A stretch of 15,234 nt of DNA from contig PJAB01001340.1 in NCBI GenBank assembly GCA_002887195.1, positions 1-15,234 on the forward strand, in the 5' to 3' direction. The DNA comes from Chrysochromulina parva (lineage: Eukaryota > Haptophyta > Prymnesiales > Chrysochromulinaceae). The translations under genes and the position numbers were made by a program. Position 1 is the stretch's first letter; every line of letters begins with the position of its first letter. This document shows, one piece after another, positions 1 to 7,383 of this stretch. The notes under the pieces were generated by a model. It saw nothing but the letters and a program-made list of their open reading frames with translations, was not told the DNA's origin and ran no database searches.

Positions 1-602
1 ATTTCTTACTCCACAGTCCGGACTTCGAGTCAGAAATCGAGCCTAAGTATCCTGTACTGTAGTCGGTACACTGTACACTACTCCGTAGTGAAAATTAGAA
101 GTGACCTCATCGCCGGCTGACATCGTCTCGACGGACGGCTCCGCTCCCCTCGGTCAACACAAGTACTGATTACTCGCTCGCTCGGGCTACTCAATTTCGC
201 TAGTGAGGTCGTCAGTACCGGTCCAGGTAAAGCCGAATGCGCGTTCCTGGCGAGCCCGGAGCGGCTCTCTGTCGAGTGTCGACCCTGTTTCCATAATAAT
301 CGAATAGTCTCGCCCGGGGCGGCCGGGCCTGAGGGCCCTCGCGCTCGCCGTTCGGGTTCGGCGGGTTCTCGGCGGAGACCGGGGAGTTCCGCGCATCGCG
401 CGGCGTGCGTCCGACTCGTGTTGAGAGGCGCGTCTGGTGAACGGGGTTAAGATCGCGATCGAAATCTCGAAAGCCCAGCACACAAATATGATACCACTCG
501 ACCTACCTTCTGAGGGCTCCTACAGTATGTATTACGCGGCTGCTCCAGATGCGGATCCGGTGTCTCAGCTGTCCGCAGCACCATCCCGCATCCGCGTGAG
601 CG
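1..602. other. Flank with no supportable gene
   Basis: No convincing coding region is seen on either strand. Short open frames here lack recognisable domains and several begin at non-ATG codons. The first ~190 bases are of mixed composition and include a small hairpin at 76-90 (6-bp stem, 3-nt loop). From about 300 the sequence becomes very GC-rich. Because the guanylyltransferase on the minus strand ends at 603, bases near 602 and below probably hold its 3' untranslated region. Confidence 0.5.
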
Positions 603-2012
603 TCATTCCGTGCTGCCACCGGGTGCCGCCGGACCGGCCTCCCCAGTCGTGCTGGTCGGCCCCACGGCTGGGGCGGCCCGCGTGTTGGCAGGGGCGACGG
701 GCGCAGGACCGTGTGCTGGCTCTGCGCCGGCGGCAAAGGCGCCCAGTGCGCCGGGCGCCGCACGGATGCCGAGCTGACCTAGCAGCTCGACGGCCGTCAC
801 ACCGTCCCGTACGGACACCTCGACAGACTTGACGGTGCGGATGTCATTGGGGTGCTTCTTGTCCTCGCGGATGCGCTCGAAGCGCCAGCCGCCAAGCCGG
901 GCTGCAGGGTGGTCCCAGGACGGCTCCCGCTCGTCGATAGGGTCGTACTCGATCGTGGTCCAGTTCGGGTCCCATACGCACTCGATGATGCGCGTATCGG
1001 CCTTCGAGTCCCTGACGAATCGCGCGTGGTCTTCGTCGCTGAAGGTGATCCAGTCGTACTCGAAGGTGACAGTCTGGTCAGCCACGAGGAGTAGGAAGCG
1101 CGGCTCGCCCTTGCGCCACTTCCGCCGCAACCGGAAATCGATCGAGTTCATATTGGACGGCTTCCATTTGAGGAGTGTCTTGCACGTGTACGGTAGGTAC
1201 GGGTCGCGCGCGGGCGTGAAGATGATGCCGTCGTTACCGTGGCTGAGCTTGCGCAGTGGGTCGTTGTACGCGTACAGGATGTTCGAGCCCGGCGGCGCCA
1301 CCTTCACCTGGGAGAAGATGCTCGGCAGCAACTTTATCGCGAAAAAATCCTTGAGCTCGAGTACAAAGTGTTCGCCGGCGAAGGCAGCGGGCTCCTTGAG
1401 CGAGAGCGCGTAGCGTGGGCCGAGCACGTCGCGCCGCAGCAGGAGCAGCCGTAGGTGCAGCGGGTCGCCGCAGCACTTGCGTCCTCCCACACAGCATGCG
1501 TCGTATGCAAGGTAGCGCAGGCGCGGGGTCGTGGTGGCGGATGGCGCATCGCCTTCGTCAGACACCTCCTCGTCGCCGTTGACGTCTTCGCTGCGACGAC
1601 GCTTCTTGGCGCCGGTGCTGCTGACGGTGTCGATGACGAGCTCGCCATCAAGCAGCGTCTCGTCAAGCGGCTTGGTGGGATCGGTGTGTCTCGGGAAACG
1701 CATCGGCGGCAGCCGCCGCATCTCAAAGTTTCGGTCGACGACAAACGTGCCCTTGGCGCCCAGCACGAGGAGCATGTAGCGCACGCCGTCCGTCTTCTCG
1801 GCAGCAAAGTAGGGCGCGGTGAGGATTGAGGCATCCTGGCGGTTGTCGGGCACCGTCAGGTGCTTGCGCTCAAAGGATACGGGCTGCGCACCTGGGAACT
1901 TGCTCATGTCGCCGTCAACGCGCATGAGCACCAGGCATTTTGCACGCAGGTCGCGCAGTTCCGTACCACCGACCTTTTCGAGGGAGGCGAGCATGAGAGG
2001 GTCGGCCGACAT
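603..2012 (-). CDS. mRNA capping enzyme, guanylyltransferase (stand-alone)
   Basis: This 469-residue protein carries the full set of covalent nucleotidyltransferase motifs of mRNA guanylyltransferases, which transfer GMP from GTP to the diphosphate 5' end of nascent RNA in the nucleus. Motif I is EKTDG with the predicted GMP-accepting lysine K73. Motif III is LLDGELV (about 121-127), IIIa is around RYLAYDA (166-172), IV is DGIIF (261-265), V is LLKWKP (280-285), and the OB-fold motif VI is RIREDKKHPND (380-390). There is no RNA triphosphatase domain ahead of motif I, so the enzyme resembles the separate fungal and protist type rather than the fused animal and plant type. A basic-acidic insert at 136-160 (KKRRR then Asp/Glu) may be a nuclear localisation signal. 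The last ~55 residues are Ala/Pro/Gly-rich. No intron is needed. Met7 is an alternative start. Confidence 0.93.
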   Translation of the reverse strand: MSADPLMLASLEKVGGTELRDLRAKCLVLMRVDGDMSKFPGAQPVSFERKHLTVPDNRQDASILTAPYFAAEKTDGVRYMLLVLGAKGTFVVDRNFEMRRLPPMRFPRHTDPTKPLDETLLDGELVIDTVSSTGAKKRRRSEDVNGDEEVSDEGDAPSATTTPRLRYLAYDACCVGGRKCCGDPLHLRLLLLRRDVLGPRYALSLKEPAAFAGEHFVLELKDFFAIKLLPSIFSQVKVAPPGSNILYAYNDPLRKLSHGNDGIIFTPARDPYLPYTCKTLLKWKPSNMNSIDFRLRRKWRKGEPRFLLLVADQTVTFEYDWITFSDEDHARFVRDSKADTRIIECVWDPNWTTIEYDPIDEREPSWDHPAARLGGWRFERIREDKKHPNDIRTVKSVEVSVRDGVTAVELLGQLGIRAAPGALGAFAAGAEPAHGPAPVAPANTRAAPAVGPTSTTGEAGPAAPGGSTE

Positions 2013-2441
2013 CAGATCTGATCGATCTGTGAATAGTTTTACGAGCGTCAGACTCGAGGTTGGCAGTGGCGGTTAGAGTCGACCCGACTTGACTTGACCT
2101 CCGTGAGATTGATTCTCCGAGAACTACTACACCATGTCGTCAGTGCTTTGCTGCTTTCTGCCGCGTGTCGCGTGACGCCCGGATGAGAACTCAACGTGAA
2201 GGGGTATCCATCATGGAACCAGATCGGGGGGATCCGGAGAGCCCGGGTATGGGGATTTCTTCGCCGTTTGGGGCATCCCAGGGGAAAGCCTCATACATGT
2301 ACCGGTAGGCACCCTGTGCGGCTGTGGGAAAACGTAAACAGCCAGGAGGTCCGGGCAGCCCTTGCAAGCGCTGCAAGCAGGGGTTTTGAGACGCCGTGGT
2401 CCTCAAGCTCTCTGGACGACAGCCCACGAGGGGGACGACCG
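2013..2441. promoter_or_regulatory. Divergent intergenic region, probable shared promoter
   Basis: The guanylyltransferase (-) and the phosphodiesterase gene (+) are transcribed away from each other across this gap, so it should hold promoters for both. No clear TATA box is visible. Two CTTGA copies lie at 2087-2096, the same unit that forms a longer array just before the SR140 start. A 13-codon ATG frame in good context begins at 2134 and ends at the TGA at 2173-2175; it is either an upstream ORF or a first coding exon. The in-frame opening of the downstream ORF at 2196 is GTG, so part of 2196-2441 may be 5' UTR or an additional spliced coding exon. Confidence 0.45.
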
Positions 2442-5144
2442 ATGTTGATTTCTGAACCACCGCGACTGGCGGGCCTTGCGACTTGCAACACGACACTCAG
2501 CACCATCTTTGTCACCAGCGGACAGAATCCATCGGGCATCTACAGATCGTGCATCTTTGGCCACAGTTTCTGCCAGCGGCAAGGCTATCTGAATGGCTAC
2601 CTGAGAAATGCCATATTCTCTAGCCCTTCAGGCATGGCGGCTGACCCGGATCGGGACGTGCTGTACGTGGCTGACACCGGCAACAACGCGGTGCGGACAG
2701 TGCACCTGACGAGCGGCATCGTCGAGACACTCTCCGGAGGGACTCCATCCTTGTTAATGAATAAGACGCACGTCGACGGCTCCATGAACATCGCGCAATT
2801 CCTTGCCCCAACTGGCCTCGCCTACGATCGCCCAAACTCGGTGCTTTACGTGGCGGACTCTCTCAACGGAGCGGTGCGCGCAATCGATATTCAGGGGCGA
2901 ACGGTGAGCACCCTCGCCGGCTGCAAGTTGCGATCGGAGTGCCCCGGCTCGTCGATCTATATTGGGTGCTGGTGTTCGAGCCGCGATGGGGTGGGCTTGG
3001 CGGTGAAGCTCGGTTATCCCACAGGGCTTGCCTTCGATGCCACGCCACGCGTTCTCAACAAATCGGACTCCATTCAAACATGGCCGTTTGTAGCCTTGGA
3101 AAGGTGGCTCTATGTTTCCGACTCGCTGGCGCACCAAATCCGAAAGATTCGGATCAGGGCGCATTACAAGTTCGAGACTTCCGTGAAGTTTCACACGAAT
3201 TCGTACTCGTACGATACGGAGTTCAACTCGACGGAATATGCAAAGATTCTCGAGAGCGCCATGAGAAAGATGTGGGAGGCACAGCTCAACTGGGAACTGC
3301 AGCAAGCCAAGGGCCTTGACGTGGCCAGGCCGGCTGCCGGCCTCGGCTATCAGGTGAGCCTCACACTCGACGCCGAGGTGACCACAATTGCGGGCACCGG
3401 TGTTGCGGGCTACACCGACGGTGTCGGCACAGCGGCTGCCTTCAATCAACCTACCGGCTTGGCATTGTCCGCCGACAACTCCATCCTCTACATCGCCGAC
3501 CTCGCCAATCACCGCGTGCGCAAACTCGAGCTCACGACGGGGCGCGTGAGTACCCTGGCAGGCTCAGGTGGGCCCCTCAATGACACCGGCGCGGTGGGCA
3601 CCTCCGCACATCTCGACTCGCCATCCGCTCTCACCCTCGTGTCTGAAGAGTTGTTCGTCGCGTCTCGAGCGCCGTCGTGGCTGTATAGCATCGATGTCAA
3701 GACAGGCCAAGTGAAGGACCTGTCACACATCCTTTCCGGCGAGCTTCAAGAAGTGCGCGACGAAGATTTCATCGCCAGCGTGGCCTCACCTTCCGCCGGC
3801 GATGCCATTTGGGTCGCGATAGTCAGCGCAGTGCTGCTTCTCCTCTGCTGCGCCTGCTGCGTGAAGTGGGCGCGCAGCAAGGCAGGGATGGACCTTGACC
3901 CTGTCGGAGGGACCCCAGTTGTCGAGCTGCACAGCTGCGTGCTCGAGGAGGGGGACGAGGCGGACCGAGCAGAGCCTGAGGCGCTTCGCGATCGCATCGC
4001 GCGTCTTCGAGATCGCAACGAGCAGTTGGAGAAGGCCTTGCGTGCGGGCACTGTGGGCTCTCTCTGCTCGAAGAACGCCGAGGGGCCCTCTCCAGAGGAG
4101 GTCTTCCTCGCTATGGCACCAGCTGCATGGAGCCTAGATTCACCCTCTCTTCGGAGGCTTGGATCCTCCCCATTCTCGTGGGACCTTGATCTCTACTCGA
4201 CCGACGGCCCTGAAATGGGCGCGCGGCCTGATGAGCTGCTTGCGACGGCGCTTATGCTGTGCCAGGAGATGGGCGTCCAAAACACCCTCGGCTGCTCCAG
4301 CGCGACGCTTCAGACATTCTTAATCGGCGTCTCCCAAGGCTACCTGCCGCTGCCTTTCCACAACTTCTCGCATGGCGTGTATGTCTTGCAAGGTGTCGTC
4401 GTGGTGCTGCAGCGCTGCAATCGGCTAAGGCAGTTGCTGCGGCCGCTCGACATATCCGCGCTCTGCATCGCCGCCCTCGGGCACGATCTTGGCCACCTCG
4501 GTGTCAGCAATGCGTTCTTGATCGAATCGGACGACCCCCTGGCGTTGCAGTACAACGACCGCTCCGTTCTCGAGTCGATGCATATTTCGACGCTCTTCCG
4601 CGTGCTGCAGAAGCCAGGCTGCAATATCTTCAGCGGCCTCCAGCGGGAAGACTACCGCGCAGCCCGAAAAATCATCATCGAGGCGATCATGGCCACCGAC
4701 CTCGCCAACCGTCCCTGCCGCCGCGTGAGCGAGCGGCTCTCCCCCAGGGATACCTCGAGTTCGAGTGTGATTGAGCCGTTAGGCAGCACCTTGCCTCGGC
4801 CACTCGACGTGAACAGCGCTGACGACCGCCACCTCGTCGCGTGTGTCGTCTTGCATGCATCCGACGTCTCGGGCCCGGTGCGACCTTGGCCAGTTTCTTC
4901 GGTCTGGGCAGCAAAGGTCCAGCTCGAATTCCAGGCCCAGGTGGCCAACGAGAGGCAGCTGGGGCTGAAGCCCTCGATGTATTTGCTTGCCCCCAAAGCG
5001 CAACTTGAGATGGGGTTCATCGACATGTTCGCGCAACCTGCGTGGTCCTCCTTAGCCCTGGTTGCAGGCACGGGCGTCGAGGATAGGCTTGCGGATCTTG
5101 CCAACAACCGCGCGCGCTGGGCCAGCTCCGTCACCATCGTCTAG
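2442..5144 (+). CDS. NHL-repeat membrane protein with C-terminal class I cyclic-nucleotide phosphodiesterase domain
   Basis: From the first in-frame ATG the product is 900 residues. Residues ~60-425 hold four to five NHL beta-propeller blades, with YVADTGNNAVR, YVADSLNGAVR, YVSDSLAHQIRKI and YIADLANHRVRKL as blade strands. A hydrophobic segment at ~455-474 (AIVSAVLLLLCCACCV) precedes basic residues, and a short coiled coil follows at ~508-536. The class I PDE domain covers ~598-880: PFHNFSHG (H640, H644), GHDLGH (H681, D682, H685), the IMATDLANR helix, and D808 in HASDVSG. All expected metal-binding and acid residues are present, so hydrolysis of cAMP or cGMP is expected on the cytosolic side, with the propeller outside or luminal. 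No signal peptide follows this ATG. The frame is open upstream to 2196, so a spliced upstream exon is likely (candidates at 2134 and 2213). Confidence 0.85.
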   Translation: MLISEPPRLAGLATCNTTLSTIFVTSGQNPSGIYRSCIFGHSFCQRQGYLNGYLRNAIFSSPSGMAADPDRDVLYVADTGNNAVRTVHLTSGIVETLSGGTPSLLMNKTHVDGSMNIAQFLAPTGLAYDRPNSVLYVADSLNGAVRAIDIQGRTVSTLAGCKLRSECPGSSIYIGCWCSSRDGVGLAVKLGYPTGLAFDATPRVLNKSDSIQTWPFVALERWLYVSDSLAHQIRKIRIRAHYKFETSVKFHTNSYSYDTEFNSTEYAKILESAMRKMWEAQLNWELQQAKGLDVARPAAGLGYQVSLTLDAEVTTIAGTGVAGYTDGVGTAAAFNQPTGLALSADNSILYIADLANHRVRKLELTTGRVSTLAGSGGPLNDTGAVGTSAHLDSPSALTLVSEELFVASRAPSWLYSIDVKTGQVKDLSHILSGELQEVRDEDFIASVASPSAGDAIWVAIVSAVLLLLCCACCVKWARSKAGMDLDPVGGTPVVELHSCVLEEGDEADRAEPEALRDRIARLRDRNEQLEKALRAGTVGSLCSKNAEGPSPEEVFLAMAPAAWSLDSPSLRRLGSSPFSWDLDLYSTDGPEMGARPDELLATALMLCQEMGVQNTLGCSSATLQTFLIGVSQGYLPLPFHNFSHGVYVLQGVVVVLQRCNRLRQLLRPLDISALCIAALGHDLGHLGVSNAFLIESDDPLALQYNDRSVLESMHISTLFRVLQKPGCNIFSGLQREDYRAARKIIIEAIMATDLANRPCRRVSERLSPRDTSSSSVIEPLGSTLPRPLDVNSADDRHLVACVVLHASDVSGPVRPWPVSSVWAAKVQLEFQAQVANERQLGLKPSMYLLAPKAQLEMGFIDMFAQPAWSSLALVAGTGVEDRLADLANNRARWASSVTIV

Positions 5145-5515
5145 GTCGATGGACTCATTTGGACTCAACGTCCCCCCGCACCCGCCGACACCGCGTGCTA
5201 ACCGCGTGCGCGTCGGAAACCGGAGCGGAAGCCGGTCACCCCCCCGCACCCTCTTGCCCCGCGGCCCGCCTCCGGCGGGACGCGGGACGCGACTTAAGCC
5301 CCGAAAGCCCGATGGACTTAAGACGCGACGACACACCCGTGAGGCGCCGCGACCGTGCTCGATTTCACACCGCGCACCAACGACCGCGCACGCGTCGAGC
5401 GCCATCGCACCGCGCCGCGCTCCCGTCCGGTGGGACCTCCGGTCGGGTCTGGGTTTCTAATCGAAATCGTCAACCGGCCTCCGTCACGCTCCCCGCGCCC
5501 GCCGCCGCGCACCCC
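5145..5515. other. Intergenic, no gene seen
   Basis: This C-rich stretch follows the phosphodiesterase stop codon. Overlapping open frames are Arg/Pro-rich with no domain and look like by-products of GC richness. It probably contains the 3' UTR of the phosphodiesterase gene. No clear AATAAA signal is visible. Confidence 0.5.
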
Positions 5516-5869
5516 GCGCCCGCACTGCAAAAAAATCAGGCGAGGCTGATAACGAGGGTTGTTACTAGGGTTGGGCGAGTTCGGAGTGTTGGTACCGGAC
5601 GAGAGCGCCGCGCTGAGTGTGACCGCTGCAGTCGCGCGGTGTGCGCGCGTGAGACTGTGTGGTTACGAGGTCTTGTACAATATACATGCCTTAGTAACGA
5701 GGACCCTCGTGAGTTCGCCTTTCCAACGCGGCCTGGTAACGAGATTCGTAATTAAGCTACGAGCCCAACCACCTAGTTGGACCTAGCTCCTAGGCCTAGT
5801 AACGTAGGGTAAAGTCGTAACAACCCTCGTTATCAGCCTGATTTTTTTGCAGTGGGCCAGTGCGCCCGC
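5516..5869. mobile_element. MITE-like element with terminal inverted repeats and 8-bp target duplication (hAT-like candidate)
   Basis: An internal 338-bp element (5524-5861) begins with ACTGCAAAAAAATCAGG and ends with its reverse complement. The left arm 5524-5565 and right arm 5817-5853 match at every base over 37 nt apart from a 5-nt insertion (CGAGG) in the left arm. The right end has eight extra bases to 5861. Directly outside both ends lies GCGCCCGC (5516-5523 and 5862-5869), as expected for an 8-bp target-site duplication. Short inverted repeats, 8-bp duplications and absence of a transposase frame point to a non-autonomous hAT-type element. The interior has several TAACGAG copies and four CCTAG motifs at 5772-5799, including the palindrome CTAGGCCTAG. 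The flank is GC-rich, so the 8-bp match could be chance; the inverted repeat itself is unmistakable. Confidence 0.7.
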
Positions 5870-6050
5870 CCCAGACCCTCGACCCTCCTTCCGCGTTCCG
5901 GTCGGGTCGATACATAAATATAATTGGTACTACTCGCGCGTATTCGTTCCCTAACGAGCTGACGTCGATGTCCGGTTGCTGTTAAATATCAAATCTGTAT
6001 CTGAGGTTTCTACCCATCGATCTCAAATGTATGTGGGACGGCGGCCACGA
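5870..6050. other. 3' flank of the TPR gene, AT-richer stretch
   Basis: This short gap lies between the inverted-repeat element and the stop codon of the minus-strand TPR gene. It has an AT-rich run around 5910-5930 and should contain the TPR gene's 3' UTR and polyadenylation region. At 6029-6073 there is an imperfect ~20-bp tandem duplication that spans the TPR stop codon (see findings). Confidence 0.4.
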
Positions 6051-7262
6051 TCAATGTGGGACGGGCACGATCAATCCGGCGGCGACGGCTTCCTCCGGCC
6101 CGCCCTCGGCAGCGATGCCGACCAGGTCTATGGCCGAAACGAACGCCCCCGCCACCACGCCCAGCTCGGCCAGGGCGGCCAGGCAGCTCTGTGGCAGTGG
6201 GTCGGCCCATCGATAAGTGCTCTCGCCCGACGATGCCAAGGGCGCCCCGGGCGGCGGCAGCGGCAGCTGCGACGCACTCGCGTCCTTCGTGACGGCGGTG
6301 CCGTCAGGGGCGTGTGCTCCCTTCGTGGTGGTTTCGTCAGGCCCAGCCTCCACCTCCAGCAGCAGCTGCTCCGCCAGTTTGGCTTTGGCTTTCTCCTTCT
6401 TCTTTCGATTCTTAGCAGCGTTCTTGCTCGATCCCGGCGCTGTTGCCACGCTGTCGTCGCCCGCGCCATCGTCGCCGTCGTCGGCTACCACCGCGTCGCT
6501 CGCAGCAGCACCGCCGTCGCTGCCGCTTGCCGCCGCCGCTGCAGCCTGCGCATCGAGTCGTTTCGCGTGCACGAGACACGCGGCGGCCTCCTCGACGGCT
6601 GCGCGCTTCTCCTCCTTGGAAGTCAGGAGCTTGGCCACCGCCGTGTAGTGCGTGGCCGCCGTGCGCAGCTGCTCCGCGCTGCGCTGCGTCGCCAGCGGGG
6701 GCAGTGCCAGAGGCAGTCCGGACAGAACCTGCGCACGCCACAGAAGCGTGAGCGTCGCCTCGGGCAGCGCGGTCAGTGCGCGCTCCGAGTACACCAGCAG
6801 CTGCGCGTCTGCCCACCAAGCTGGCCGCGGCGCGCTGGCGTTGGCCATGAGCGTGGCGAAAGCGTGCATGGCCGCGTTGGCCCACTCCGTTGAGAACTCG
6901 TCGTGAGCGAACTCCATCGCTTTGACAAAGGACGCAGCCGCGGCCATGCCGTCCGCGCTCGCGTTTTGTGCACAGCCGAGGGCGTAGTACGCTGCTGGCT
7001 GGGCCGGGTCGAGCTCGATGGCCCGACGGCATTGGCTCTCCGCCTTCTTGAGATTCTTTTCAAGGAACAGCTTCCGCTCCTTTGCACTGAGAAAGTCGAG
7101 CGCCGGCGTATGCACGAGCTCGACCGCCTGCGAAACGAGGCGGTCGTACTCTGCAGTTGTGTCGGCGGCGCCTGCGCGCGAGATGCTGCCCATGCTCGCA
7201 GCGACCTTGGCTTGGCGACGCTCTTCTGAGGACGTGTCGGCCATCGCTGACTTGCGGTTCAT
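6051..7262 (-). CDS. TPR-like helical repeat protein, function unknown
   Basis: The 403-residue product has a recognisable tetratricopeptide unit at ~70-118: a helix ending AESQCRRAIELDP, then AAYYALGCAQ, then an Ala-rich helix with SFVKAMEFA. Further Ala/Leu-rich helices run to about residue 240. A low-complexity Ala/Asp linker follows (~238-280), then a basic stretch KNRKKKEKAKAKL (~284-296) and a less ordered C-terminal third. TPR folds usually bind protein partners, but nothing here identifies the partner or pathway. The start ATG lies 121 bp from the divergent ARS2 start, so they may share a promoter. The last codons sit inside a tandem duplication that appears to have introduced the present stop codon; without it the protein would end about five residues later. 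No intron is required. Confidence 0.75.
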   Translation of the reverse strand: MNRKSAMADTSSEERRQAKVAASMGSISRAGAADTTAEYDRLVSQAVELVHTPALDFLSAKERKLFLEKNLKKAESQCRRAIELDPAQPAAYYALGCAQNASADGMAAAASFVKAMEFAHDEFSTEWANAAMHAFATLMANASAPRPAWWADAQLLVYSERALTALPEATLTLLWRAQVLSGLPLALPPLATQRSAEQLRTAATHYTAVAKLLTSKEEKRAAVEEAAACLVHAKRLDAQAAAAAASGSDGGAAASDAVVADDGDDGAGDDSVATAPGSSKNAAKNRKKKEKAKAKLAEQLLLEVEAGPDETTTKGAHAPDGTAVTKDASASQLPLPPPGAPLASSGESTYRWADPLPQSCLAALAELGVVAGAFVSAIDLVGIAAEGGPEEAVAAGLIVPVPH

Positions 7263-7383
7263 TCCCAGGGCAAGTGGACCTGGCGATTCTGTGATTTGTG
7301 TGAAGCGAACTCACAAACAAGCCCCAAAGAGCGATGCGTGACAGAGTTTTCTGTTTTCGTAATAAAGTTGCCACGAGATCGGC
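7263..7383. promoter_or_regulatory. Short bidirectional promoter region (TPR gene / ARS2)
   Basis: Only 121 bases separate the two divergent start codons, so both promoters and both 5' UTRs must be very short or overlap the genes. The region is AT-richer than the flanking coding sequence. No TATA box is evident. Confidence 0.5.

Noticed and set aside
437..832. Plus-strand frame near the left edge
   Set aside because: Arg/Pro-rich, no domain, and it overlaps the guanylyltransferase C-terminus in antisense.
2196..2441. Start of the phosphodiesterase at 2196
   Set aside because: The codon is GTG, which is not a normal eukaryotic start; the first in-frame ATG is 2442 or an upstream exon is spliced on.
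5159..5755. Plus-strand frame running into the inverted-repeat element
   Set aside because: It is Arg/Ala/Pro-rich with no domain, crosses the element's left border, and has no supporting signals.
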